Below, one piece after another: positions 9,121-19,092 of a stretch of 55,685 nucleotides of DNA (positions are counted from its first letter, which is position 1; the number at the start of each line of letters is the position of its first letter). This DNA comes from Cysteiniphilum marinum (GTDB taxonomy: Bacteria; Pseudomonadota; Gammaproteobacteria; Francisellales; Francisellaceae). The position numbers and the translations under genes are program-made. The stretch spans positions 1-55,685 of the forward strand of contig NZ_JACYVZ010000018.1 of the NCBI RefSeq assembly GCF_014857925.1. The letters are read 5' to 3'. Below the pieces are notes generated by a model. That model was given only the letters and a program-made list of their open reading frames with translations. It was not told where the DNA came from and did not search any database.

Positions 9121-9134
9121 AGCTAATCTCAGGC

Positions 9135-9163
9135 TTGTTTAGCTAAAAAATACGTACTAAAAT
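9135..9163 (+). promoter_or_regulatory. Sigma-70 promoter of the TPP-riboswitch transcript
   Basis: -35 TTGTTT (9135-9140), 17-bp spacer, -10 TAAAAT (9158-9163). The predicted start near 9170 is immediately before the riboswitch aptamer. Confidence 0.55.
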
Positions 9164-9172
9164 GTCGCCGAA

Positions 9173-9250
9173 CAACAGGGGTGCATTTTGCTGAGAAGGT
9201 TTTACCTAACCCTTTGTACCTGAACTAGTTAATCCTAGCGTAGGAAGTTG
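9173..9250 (+). promoter_or_regulatory. TPP riboswitch (THI element)
   Basis: Matches the thiamine-pyrophosphate aptamer by eye: AGGGGTGC, then GCTGAGA, a variable P3a arm, ACCCTTTGTACCTGAAC, then AATCCTAGCGTAGGAA, closed by P1 pairing CAAC (9173-9176) with GTTG (9247-9250). It controls the downstream PQ-loop gene, whose likely start (9331) is 80 nt further on. No strong terminator is obvious in the linker. TCTTCC near 9290 could pair with the AGGGGG ribosome-binding site, hinting at translational control. Confidence 0.9.
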
Positions 9251-9330
9251 ATAAAGTGTACAGTGTACATCTGCATATGCTTTTTTGTCTTCCTATGCGT
9301 ATAAAAGAAAGCCAAGGGGGAGATCAAAGC

Positions 9331-9972
9331 GTGATCGGTCATATTAGCATTAACATATCATTTGTTATTTATTGCATTTATTTTTTGCCGCAGATTATTC
9401 ATAACCAATTCAAACGTCAAGCAGGACATATCAGTCATGGTACGCATTTGTTGATGGTCGTTGCTAATGTTTTGGATCTGATTTATGGCTTTGGCTTTGA
9501 TTTGCAGTGGCAATATCGCGCAGTCACAATGTTGACTTTGGCGTGTTTGTTATTTCAACAATGGCAAATATATCGCGATAGTAAAAGTATCGATCAGCAA
9601 AAGAGCAGACATGCTCAAAGCTATAATTTTCACATTTTATGCCTACTTATTATTGCTGTAGGTATTGCTTTGGTAAGTTTGCATAACTTAAACAATACAA
9701 TGTTAGAAAACATCGGCTTTATCAGTATGTTTTGCTATGCAGTATATTGGTTACCGCAAATTATTAAAAATATGAAAGACAAAAATGCCACAGCATTTAG
9801 CGTAATTTTTCTGGTACTAAATGTGCTCGCACTTGTCTGTGATGAAATATCAGCATTAAGCTTTGGTTGGCCATTGCCGAGTATTATCAGCCCTATTGTG
9901 ATTTTGAGCTTACTATTTATTATGGTTGGGCAATACTATTATTATCAACGCCTGAGAATGATTATTGATTAG
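9331..9972 (+). CDS. PQ-loop family membrane protein, candidate thiamine-related transporter
   Basis: Predicted inner-membrane protein of 213 residues with about seven hydrophobic segments and two PQ-loop motifs (FLPQIIHN near the start and WLPQIIKN in the second half), the architecture of SWEET/PQ-loop carriers. GTG at 9331 is chosen because AGGGGG (about 9315-9320) lies upstream at good spacing. Upstream in-frame starts would put the coding region into the riboswitch linker and add 25 residues with no membrane segment. Control by a TPP riboswitch suggests uptake of thiamine or a precursor. Substrate is inferred from regulation only. Confidence 0.75.
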   Translation: MIGHISINISFVIYCIYFLPQIIHNQFKRQAGHISHGTHLLMVVANVLDLIYGFGFDLQWQYRAVTMLTLACLLFQQWQIYRDSKSIDQQKSRHAQSYNFHILCLLIIAVGIALVSLHNLNNTMLENIGFISMFCYAVYWLPQIIKNMKDKNATAFSVIFLVLNVLALVCDEISALSFGWPLPSIISPIVILSLLFIMVGQYYYYQRLRMIID

Positions 9973-10069
9973 TACGAAATTAGTGCTATATCAATTATTT
10001 TGATATACAAATCAAGAAACTTCAGTATGCTAGGCACTATTAATGGATCTAGTATAAGATAGTTTAAAT

Positions 10070-11212
10070 ATGGCTGTTTCTGAAGTAGAGCGCTATCAAG
10101 CAAGTAAAAAAGTCACCATTGTTGGGATGTTTGTTAATACCATTCTGGCGTTATTAAAAATGTTAATTGGTCTAGTGGGGGGATCGCCTGCATTATTCGC
10201 CGATGGCGTACATTCATTTTCGGATTTATTAAGTGATATTATGGTGCTTTTCGCAGCCAAACACGCCAATAAAGGTGCTGATAGCAATCACCCGTATGGA
10301 CATGAACGCATTGAGACTTTGGCAACGGTTATTCTGTCAATCATTTTAATTCTAGTGGCATTACTCATTACTTATCATGCTTTAGCGAATTGGTTTTCGG
10401 GCGAGTTAATGATTCCTGATCAGTGGACAATTTATGCGGCTATTTTTTCAATTTTGGCCAATGAAGGGCTTTTTCGCTATACGATGGTCACGGCTAATCG
10501 CATTGATTCTGATCTTTTGCGTGCTAATGCTTGGCATAGTCGATCTGATATGTGGTCATCTGTTGTCGTACTTGTAGGCTTAATCGGTAGTATGCTAGGC
10601 TTGATGTGGATGGATGCATTGGCAGCAATTGTCGTATCTATTATGATTGGCAAGATGGGCGTTAAATGGTGTTATAAAGCATTGTCTGAGTTGGTGGATA
10701 CCGGTGTTGATAATGAATTATTGCATCAAATTGAAGAAATCATTAGAAATGTTGATGGTGTTAAACATCATCACTGCTTACGCACACGTCAAATGGCAGG
10801 ACAAGTGGTGCTTGATGTGCATATTTTGGTTGATTCACACATCACCGCATCAGAAGGGCATTATATTGCAGAACATGTTCGCGGTGCGCTCACCTTAGCA
10901 ATTGATAATATTAAAGATATTACAGTGCATGTTGATGTTGCTGAACATCCTGAGGAGATTGTTAATCCTGAAGATATGCCACCAGCACGTAAAGAGATCT
11001 TGCAACAATTAGCAAACTATATTAACAAAAAGCATCAAAACGTCGATTTATGTCAAATTGAGATGTTTGTTTATTACTATCCTAAACGGATTGAGCTATA
11101 CTTACTGGCGCCGGCTAAGGAGCTGGAAATATTGCGGTTAATTGATGTGGAGCGTTTTCAGATCGATGGTGTTAGATCAACTAATGTGAAGCTGTTTGGT
11201 AATAATCAATAA
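10070..11212 (+). CDS. fieF: Cation diffusion facilitator, FieF-like metal exporter
   Basis: Proton-coupled divalent metal exporter (Zn, Fe or Mn class) of the inner membrane. Metal-site residues are visible in TM2 (DGVHSFSDLLSD, DxxxD) and TM5 (NAWHSRSDMWSS, HxxxD), with the family motif HPYGHERIETLATV between. The cytoplasmic domain follows (VDGVKHHHCLRTRQMAGQ), then an extension of about 80 residues absent from E. coli FieF (300 residues). That tail is uncharacterised to me. Exact metal specificity is not decidable from sequence alone. Confidence 0.85.
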   Translation: MAVSEVERYQASKKVTIVGMFVNTILALLKMLIGLVGGSPALFADGVHSFSDLLSDIMVLFAAKHANKGADSNHPYGHERIETLATVILSIILILVALLITYHALANWFSGELMIPDQWTIYAAIFSILANEGLFRYTMVTANRIDSDLLRANAWHSRSDMWSSVVVLVGLIGSMLGLMWMDALAAIVVSIMIGKMGVKWCYKALSELVDTGVDNELLHQIEEIIRNVDGVKHHHCLRTRQMAGQVVLDVHILVDSHITASEGHYIAEHVRGALTLAIDNIKDITVHVDVAEHPEEIVNPEDMPPARKEILQQLANYINKKHQNVDLCQIEMFVYYYPKRIELYLLAPAKELEILRLIDVERFQIDGVRSTNVKLFGNNQ

Positions 11213-11213
11213 T

Positions 11214-11292
11214 AAAGATGCGTGTATGCACTAAAGTGTGTGAATAATTGCTTTAGGTCAATCGCTATTTTTTGTTTATCAGGCATCTTTAT
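11214..11292 (+). promoter_or_regulatory. Structured leader or spacer upstream of the Kef-like gene
   Basis: Nested inverted repeats: outer arms TAAAGATGC and GCATCTTTA about 60 nt apart, inner arms CTAAAG and CTTTAG. No strong terminator T-run directly follows a stem. It could be a folded 5' leader of the antiporter mRNA or a 3' end of the fieF transcript. Confidence 0.3.
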
Positions 11293-11323
11293 ATAACGAG
11301 TAAAAAATAAGGATGATGTAGAT

Positions 11324-12490
11324 ATGCATAGCTTGGTATTTGTGTTCTTTTTAGTGTTTTTTGGCGCGTCAGTCTTTGCGACGTTAGCACTCTATACACG
11401 ACAAGCTATTATTGTTGCTTATATTGCTTTAGGTGTCATTGTTGGTCCACATTGCTTAGGATTTATTGCGGATACCACGACGGTGCATGAGATATCAGAC
11501 ATCGGTATTATGTTTTTGTTGTTCTTATTGGGGCTTAACTTAGAAATCAAAAGCATGATCAAAATGCTTGGTAAGGCGATGTTTGTTTGTATCACAAGTA
11601 GTGTGGTATTTATTGCAGCTACTGTGTTGATTTGTCATTTTTTTGGTATTGGCGCACAAGGTTTTATTATTGGAGCGGCATTAATCTTCTCAAGTACAAT
11701 CATTTGTTTAAAGTTGCTACCAACAACGGCATTACATCATAAACGCATTGGAGAGTTGGTGATTGCCATTTTACTTATTCAGGATTTAATCGCGATTCTG
11801 ATGCTTACCTTTATCAGTTTATGGTCATCACAAACCGACAGTTTCCATTTATTTTCATTAATTAAATTACTATTGGCATTACCGGTTTTAGGTGGTGTGG
11901 GCTTTTTGGCACAACGTTATTTTTTATTTAAACTCTTCAGAAAATTTAGCCGCTTTCAAGAGTATATATTTCTATTATCTATTGGCTGGTGTCTTGGTAT
12001 GGCACAATTAGCCATTGTCTTTGGCTTATCCAATGAGATTGGTGCATTTATCGCCGGTGTTACTGTCGCAAGCTCACCGATTGCCAAATATATTTATGAG
12101 AACTTAAAGCCACTACGTGATTTCTTTTTGATATTGTTTTTCTTTTCAGTTGGTGCAGGCTTCCAAATTGCGCTATTGCCTTCGGTATGGGGCGTGGTGT
12201 TAGCATTAACTGTTTTAATCTTGGTACTTAAGCCTATTGTTCATTTTGTCACACTATGGCTTGTGCGTGAGACACCAAAAGAGTCTTTTGAGATTGGTAT
12301 GCGCTTGGGGCAAGGCAGTGAGTTCTCTTTGATGTTGATTGCATTGGCGAATACTGCAGGTATTGCTACCGTAAGCTCTGAGATTATTGTTGAAGCGGTG
12401 GCAATTCTAAGCTTTATTGTATCGTCGTATATTGTGGTGTTGAGTTATCCAAGCCCAATTGCGGTCTCAGATCGTTTAAGAAGAGATTGA
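11324..12490 (+). CDS. CPA2-family monovalent cation/proton antiporter (Kef-like), no RCK domain
   Basis: A 388-residue protein of about 12 hydrophobic segments matching the Na+/H+ exchanger domain of KefB/KefC: IIVAYIALGVIVGPHCLG, GIMFLLFLLGLN, LLPTTALHHKRIGELV, LIQDLIAILML and GSEFSLMLIALA. KefB/C continue with a cytoplasmic RCK_N domain, which is absent; the protein stops after the last TM with SPIAVSDRLRRD. A close paralogue of the same length lies at 45108-46268. Ion specificity (K+ or Na+) is not resolved. Confidence 0.82.
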   Translation: MHSLVFVFFLVFFGASVFATLALYTRQAIIVAYIALGVIVGPHCLGFIADTTTVHEISDIGIMFLLFLLGLNLEIKSMIKMLGKAMFVCITSSVVFIAATVLICHFFGIGAQGFIIGAALIFSSTIICLKLLPTTALHHKRIGELVIAILLIQDLIAILMLTFISLWSSQTDSFHLFSLIKLLLALPVLGGVGFLAQRYFLFKLFRKFSRFQEYIFLLSIGWCLGMAQLAIVFGLSNEIGAFIAGVTVASSPIAKYIYENLKPLRDFFLILFFFSVGAGFQIALLPSVWGVVLALTVLILVLKPIVHFVTLWLVRETPKESFEIGMRLGQGSEFSLMLIALANTAGIATVSSEIIVEAVAILSFIVSSYIVVLSYPSPIAVSDRLRRD

Positions 12491-12502
12491 TTAAAAGTAT
12501 TA

Positions 12503-12592
12503 CTCCTCACCCGCGCAGCGAAAGCTGCACGAGCAATCCCACAAGGGGAGAGGTTATTTCACGTTGGCTGAGCGTCAGTCGAAGTCATATAT
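12503..12592. repeat. Palindromic intergenic repeats between convergent genes
   Basis: The first part (12503-12553) has outer complementary tracts CCTCACCC and GGGGAGAGG around a GCAGC-GAAA-GCTGC hairpin (12515-12528). A second tract, GGCTGAGCGTCAGTCGAAG, follows near 12567. Both resemble short palindromic repeats scattered in many bacterial genomes. They separate the convergent antiporter and feoB genes and may act as a bidirectional terminator. Confidence 0.5.
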
Positions 12593-14902
12593 TTAGTGGC
12601 AACCTGATTCTTTACTGTTAACTGTTACTGCACAGCCTTTGCTACATCCTTTGTTTAACTCAAGTTCAAATCGAAATTTCTGTGAGAAATATTTCATCGC
12701 AAGTACCAGTAGAATCATATAGATAATAACACCAATAATCCAACTCAGTGCATGAAGTGGCGTACTTGCTAGTTGTGCTAATTGATAGACAATAACCGCA
12801 GCAACATAGGCAATTGAAGTACTCCAAAGTACTGACATCCATGCCCAGCCACGCGTTGCCTCACGTGCCATCGCACCAATGACTGAGGCACACGGAACAT
12901 ATAAAAGAACAAACAACATATAGGCAAATGCCGCAGCTAATGAACCAAAGGCAACAACCATTGAGCCCATTGCGGTTTTATCCATATTGGCATCTGCTTC
13001 ATTTGCGGCAAATGGATTGATAAATGCGCTTAAACTCATGTTTTTGAAGCTGTCAACAGTATCGTGCCAAGAAGTGGCAATGCCACCCCAAAAATCAAAC
13101 TTCTCACTCGCAGCATCGGCTAAACTTTGTGGTTTTTCTTGTGTATAAAGTGTATTTAAAGTCCCTACAACAACCTCTTTAGCTAAAGTGCCGGTCAAAA
13201 GACCAACCGTTGCCTGCCAGTTGTCTTCAGTAACCCCCATAGGTTTTAATACGGGTGTAATCGTGCGTCCAGTTTGCGCAAGGATTGAATCAGGTGAACC
13301 ACCGGCAACCACAACACCATTGGTTTGAATACTATTTAAAGTACCAACTAAAACACAAATCGGGACAATAACCTTACCTGCTCTAAAGATAAAACGCTTT
13401 AAACGGCTCCAACTATTTAAGCCGATCGTTTTAAAGTTAGGTAAATGATATACGGGTAGCTCCATAACAAACGGCGCGCTTTTACCGGTTAGTAACGCAA
13501 ATTTCACGACATATCCAGTAATAATGGCGCCTAAAATACCTACAATATATAAACTAAATACGATCAAGGCACTGTTTTGCGGGAAAAAAGCTGCAGAAAA
13601 TACAGCAAAGATTGCTAAACGTGCACCGCAAGACATAAATGGTGCCATCATGATGGTCATTAAGCGATCGCGTCGAGTTTCTAATGTTCTTGTTGCCATA
13701 ACGGATGGCACATTACAACCAAAGCCAACAATCAGTGGCACAAAGGCTTTGCCTGGTAGTCCAATCGCTTGCATAAAACGATCCATAACATATGCCGCAC
13801 GTGCCATATAGCCGGAGTCTTCCAAAAACGATAAGAATAAAAACATGCAGCCAATTTGAGGGATAAAGGTCAAAACGGTATTAATGCCTAAACCAACACC
13901 TTGGGCAATCACAGCAACAAGCCACAGTGGCAAGCCAAGGTAAACACCTAAATGTGTCATGCCTTCAACAAATATGACACTTGATGTATTATCAAATAAT
14001 GGTTGCAGCGCACCACCAATGGTAATCGAGAATTCAAACATTAAATACATGACAAACAAAAATACCGGAATACCTAAGTATTTATTCATGCATAACTTAT
14101 CGATCATTTCAGTTGCTTTATGCTGTGAAACCTGTTGTGTTTTAGTGCTTTTATTAACGATATCAGCGATAGCTTGGTAGCGTGCACTTGATAGAGTAAT
14201 ATCAGCTGTGTGGTCAAGTTTGAGTGTGAGTTTTAATGCTTGTAAGCGATTAAAGTCAGTTTCCAGCAGCAAATGTTTAAGTAGATAGTTATCTTCAGCA
14301 ATTGAAGTGCTTAACCATAAGCTTGGATAACTATAATTCGCTTCGGTAATTTGGCTAGTCAGTTTATTAATTGCTTCAGGGTAGTAATGAGTTAGATCAT
14401 AACTAGAGGCATTTTGAGGCTTGAATAATGTAGTCTTTAATTCACTGATACCTACTTTTTTGCGTCCAATAACAGGGATAACTGTGCAGCCTAGCGTTTG
14501 TTCCAGTTTATGATAATCAATAACAATACCTTTTTTGCTGGCAACATCAATCATGTTAATAACGAGAATCAATGGAATACCCGTTTCCATTAACTGTGTG
14601 GTGAGATATAAATTACGCTCAAGGTTTGAGGCATCAATGACATTAATAATCGCATCAGGCTTCTCTTCAACGATAAAGCGTGCGGCAATTTGCTCGTCAA
14701 TAGATGACTCATCACTAGCGGTTAAGGTATAAATGCCAGGTAAATCAACAATTTCTATGCGTTGGTTATTTAAATCAACTTTACCAACTTTTTTATCAAC
14801 GGTCACGCCACTCCAGTTACCAACCTTTTGTTTAAGACCGGTGAGTGCGTTAAAAAGTGTTGTTTTACCGCAGTTTGGATTGCCAATAATTGCATATTTC
14901 AT
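12593..14902 (-). CDS. feoB: Ferrous iron transporter FeoB
   Basis: Inner-membrane Fe(II) importer. N-terminal GTPase: G1 GNPNCGKTTLFNALTG, G3 DLPGIYTLTASDESS, G4 NMID. Then a helical GDI-like region to about residue 270 and two Gate modules with about 10 membrane helices (for example GFGCNVPSVMATRTLE and PFMSCGARLAIFAVF). The C-terminal tail is cysteine-rich (three Cys in the last 17 residues). A separate feoC gene is not seen. Start ATG overlaps the feoA stop by 4 bp, indicating translational coupling. Confidence 0.95.
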   Translation of the reverse strand: MKYAIIGNPNCGKTTLFNALTGLKQKVGNWSGVTVDKKVGKVDLNNQRIEIVDLPGIYTLTASDESSIDEQIAARFIVEEKPDAIINVIDASNLERNLYLTTQLMETGIPLILVINMIDVASKKGIVIDYHKLEQTLGCTVIPVIGRKKVGISELKTTLFKPQNASSYDLTHYYPEAINKLTSQITEANYSYPSLWLSTSIAEDNYLLKHLLLETDFNRLQALKLTLKLDHTADITLSSARYQAIADIVNKSTKTQQVSQHKATEMIDKLCMNKYLGIPVFLFVMYLMFEFSITIGGALQPLFDNTSSVIFVEGMTHLGVYLGLPLWLVAVIAQGVGLGINTVLTFIPQIGCMFLFLSFLEDSGYMARAAYVMDRFMQAIGLPGKAFVPLIVGFGCNVPSVMATRTLETRRDRLMTIMMAPFMSCGARLAIFAVFSAAFFPQNSALIVFSLYIVGILGAIITGYVVKFALLTGKSAPFVMELPVYHLPNFKTIGLNSWSRLKRFIFRAGKVIVPICVLVGTLNSIQTNGVVVAGGSPDSILAQTGRTITPVLKPMGVTEDNWQATVGLLTGTLAKEVVVGTLNTLYTQEKPQSLADAASEKFDFWGGIATSWHDTVDSFKNMSLSAFINPFAANEADANMDKTAMGSMVVAFGSLAAAFAYMLFVLLYVPCASVIGAMAREATRGWAWMSVLWSTSIAYVAAVIVYQLAQLASTPLHALSWIIGVIIYMILLVLAMKYFSQKFRFELELNKGCSKGCAVTVNSKESGCH

Positions 14903-15120
14903 AAGGCTTGTACCTGCATGTAAAGAATTTCTGATTTACGTAATGACACAGAGAAGTTTTTAATCGAAATGTGATAAGGATTACCAAAAAGTGCTTTTTT
15001 GGCGATATAAAAAGTCTCACCAGGAATAAAGCCTAATGACAATAGTTTCTGCATATAGTTGCGTGGACAATTATCATTAAACCCAAGAATTTTATAAGTT
15101 TGTTTCGTTTTGATATTCAT
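14899..15120 (-). CDS. feoA: Ferrous iron transport protein FeoA
   Basis: Small SH3-like cytoplasmic partner of FeoB, 73 residues from ATG 15120 (MNIKTKQTYK). The motif LSLGFIPGETFYIAKKALFGNPY is the family core and EILYMQVQAL ends it. A TTG at 15138 in the same frame adds six residues but would leave almost no leader behind the promoter. FeoA-feoB overlap by 4 bp. Confidence 0.85.
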   Translation of the reverse strand: MNIKTKQTYKILGFNDNCPRNYMQKLLSLGFIPGETFYIAKKALFGNPYHISIKNFSVSLRKSEILYMQVQAL

Positions 15121-15138
15121 AAAGGGTAGGTATATCAA

Positions 15139-15181
15139 TCAAAGGATGCTTGATTATAAACAGGTGTTTTGTTTAAGTCAA
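15139..15181 (-). promoter_or_regulatory. feoAB promoter with overlapping inverted repeat
   Basis: On the minus strand: -35 TTGACT (complement of 15176-15181), exactly 17 bp, -10 TATAAT (complement of 15153-15158). Just downstream is an inverted repeat AATCAA-N7-TTGATT spanning the predicted start site. Its 19-bp size suits a Fur-type operator but it is not a clear Fur consensus. Confidence 0.6.
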
Positions 15182-15199
15182 TCTAACTGAGAAGGGTTA

Positions 15200-16988
<1,789 letters not shown>

Positions 16989-17044
16989 CATTCAACAGCA
17001 AAGGGATTACACTGTGGCAATTGATGGTAAGGAGTGAAAACTTC

Positions 17045-18463
17045 ATGGCAAAAACTTTTCTTTTCTATGATTTGGAAACAACTGGAATCAATAAATGCTT
17101 TGATCAAATCATTCAATTTGCAGCAGTGCGCACCGATGAGATGCTAAATGAAATTGAGCGTTATGAGTTTTTAATCAAATTAAACCCAGATACGATACCC
17201 AATCCTGAGGCATCGATTACTCATCATATATCGATTGAACAAGCCAATACTGGGCTTTTTGAATATGAAGCGATTAAAAAGATCTATGCATTGTTCAACA
17301 CCCCTGAAACGGTGAGCTTAGGCTATAACACTTTAAGCTTTGATGATGAATTTTTGCGTTTTGCTTTTTTTAAGAATTTATTTCCAGCATATGATCATCA
17401 ATATAAAAATAATTGCTCACGCATGGATTTATATCCAATAGTTGCTTCCTTTTATTTATTTGCCAATGAGGTGCTTAGTTGGCCTATTAATGATGAGAAT
17501 AAGGTGTCATTGAAGTTAGAAGACATCAATGCGCAAAACGCCTTGTATACTGAAGGGCGCGCGCATGATGCATTAACCGATGTGCTTGTTACTTTGGAAT
17601 TGGCGCGTAAATTAAGATCACACCAACCTAAAATGTGGGCGTATTTAAGCGCACGTTTTAATAAAACTGAAGATCAAAAGATTTTGTCACAATTGGATAT
17701 TGGTCTACATATTAATGGTGAGGATTATCAGCAAGCTTTAATGATTTCAGGGCGCTTTGGTTATAATGAGCGCTTTATGTTGCCAGTACTTAATTTCGGG
17801 CAGCATTGGCATTATAAAAATCAGTGGTGCTTTTTACGCCTTGATTATGCTGAGCTGACCGAAGTGAATATTGATAATTTATCAGAGCATTTCTTAACGG
17901 TGAACAAAAAATGGGGTGACTTGCCACTGGTATTGCCTGCGAAAAAGCGCTTTTTAGCGCATTTATCACCAGAGCGTATCGCACTGATTAAACGCAATAA
18001 AGAATTCTTAATTCAAAATCCGAGCTTATTTGTAGATATTAAAGAATCTGCTTTAGATTTTAAATATCCAGAGGTCGAACATATTGACGTTGATGCCTCA
18101 CTTTATACAGCAGGGTTTATGAATTATGCTGAGCAGGCATTGTGTGAGCATTTTCATCAAAAAGCAGTTGGTGACAAGATTAAACTAATGCGTGAGATGA
18201 ATCGTGGGCTGTATGAGCGTGCATTACGTGTTATCGGTAGAATGGCACCAGATAAGCTAACACCTGAAATGCAAGGTGAGTTTCAGGAATACTTAGAGAA
18301 GGTTGCTAGCTTTGACCCTCAAAATATGCCTGTTGATTTTAAAGGCGGGCGTAAAGTCTCGATTCCTGAAGTTTATGAGCGTATCCAGAAACTGCGTGAA
18401 AGCGAACTTACTGAAGAGCAGCTGTACTTACTTGATGAGTTAGAGGCGTATTTGTCTTTGTAA
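17045..18463 (+). CDS. sbcB: Exodeoxyribonuclease I
   Basis: 3'-5' single-strand DNA exonuclease used in mismatch repair and recombination. The DEDDh catalytic residues can be read in order: D and E in FYDLETTGI, D in GYNTLSFDDEFLR, H and D in GRAHDALTDVLVTLEL. The C-terminal SH3-like and helical domains complete a normal 472-residue protein. ATG 17045 is preferred (TAAGGAG at 17028-17034). A TTG/ATG pair at 17021/17024 is in frame but overlaps the Shine-Dalgarno sequence. Confidence 0.92.
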   Translation: MAKTFLFYDLETTGINKCFDQIIQFAAVRTDEMLNEIERYEFLIKLNPDTIPNPEASITHHISIEQANTGLFEYEAIKKIYALFNTPETVSLGYNTLSFDDEFLRFAFFKNLFPAYDHQYKNNCSRMDLYPIVASFYLFANEVLSWPINDENKVSLKLEDINAQNALYTEGRAHDALTDVLVTLELARKLRSHQPKMWAYLSARFNKTEDQKILSQLDIGLHINGEDYQQALMISGRFGYNERFMLPVLNFGQHWHYKNQWCFLRLDYAELTEVNIDNLSEHFLTVNKKWGDLPLVLPAKKRFLAHLSPERIALIKRNKEFLIQNPSLFVDIKESALDFKYPEVEHIDVDASLYTAGFMNYAEQALCEHFHQKAVGDKIKLMREMNRGLYERALRVIGRMAPDKLTPEMQGEFQEYLEKVASFDPQNMPVDFKGGRKVSIPEVYERIQKLRESELTEEQLYLLDELEAYLSL

Positions 18464-18479
18464 AAAAACAATAACGTAG

Positions 18480-18504
18480 GGGCGTATTGCATACGCCCAA
18501 TTTT
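18480..18504 (+). terminator. Intrinsic terminator after sbcB
   Basis: Perfect 8-bp stem GGGCGTAT (18480-18487) and ATACGCCC (18491-18498) with a TGC loop, followed by AATTTT. The core is also a palindrome found dispersed in many genomes. It lies 20 bp before ampD, so ampD is likely expressed from another promoter or by read-through. Confidence 0.65.
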
Positions 18505-18523
18505 GAAAAGGTAGGTAATAAAA

Positions 18524-19066
18524 ATGTTGCAGTTAGACGCCAGTGGCTGGCTAAATAAAGCCAAGATTATAAAATCACCCAATTATAATGCGCGGCCAGA
18601 TGATACAAATGTTGATTTGTTGGTAATTCATTGTATTTCCTTGCCAGAAGGGCAGTACGATAACCATTATGTTGAATCACTCTTTCTAAATGATCTGGAT
18701 TGTAACTTAGATCCAAGTTTTAAAGATCTTAAAAACCTTAAAGTCTCAAGTCATTTTTATATTACAAGGCAAGGTGAGATTATCCAATTTGTTGCAACTG
18801 AAGATCGAGCTTGGCATGCCGGAGTGAGTACTTATAAAGGCAAAAGCAATTGCAATGATTTCTCAATCGGTATTGAGCTGCAAGGCACTGATAAAACAGT
18901 TTTTACTTCAGCACAATACACAAGTTTAATTGAGCTGACAAAAGCAATTATTACAAGATATCCTGCAATTAAAGATAATATTGTTGGGCATAGTGATATT
19001 GCGCCAACGCGCAAAACAGATCCAGGCATTGGGTTTGATTGGGCATGTTTTCGGGAATATATCTAA
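18524..19066 (+). CDS. ampD: 1,6-anhydro-N-acetylmuramyl-L-alanine amidase AmpD
   Basis: Cytoplasmic zinc amidase that splits recycled anhydro-muropeptides. Zn ligands and catalytic residues are visible: H in LLVIHCISLPEGQ, H in DRAWHAGVSTYKG, E in SIGIELQG, and H plus D in GHSDIAPTRKTDPG. The 180-residue length is typical. GGTAGG (about 18510-18515) precedes the ATG. Confidence 0.93.
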   Translation: MLQLDASGWLNKAKIIKSPNYNARPDDTNVDLLVIHCISLPEGQYDNHYVESLFLNDLDCNLDPSFKDLKNLKVSSHFYITRQGEIIQFVATEDRAWHAGVSTYKGKSNCNDFSIGIELQGTDKTVFTSAQYTSLIELTKAIITRYPAIKDNIVGHSDIAPTRKTDPGIGFDWACFREYI

Positions 19067-19092
19067 CGATGGGTAGGTTAAGAATGAAAAAA

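Noticed and set aside
9256-9330. Upstream GTG start (9256) for the PQ-loop gene
   Set aside because: It would begin 6 nt after the riboswitch, has no ribosome-binding site and adds a non-family N-terminus. GTG 9331 has a strong site.
11324-12490. Full KefB/KefC glutathione-gated potassium efflux system
   Set aside because: The RCK domain is missing and no KefF/KefG ancillary flavoprotein is adjacent. The WrbA-like gene is 3 kb away in another unit.
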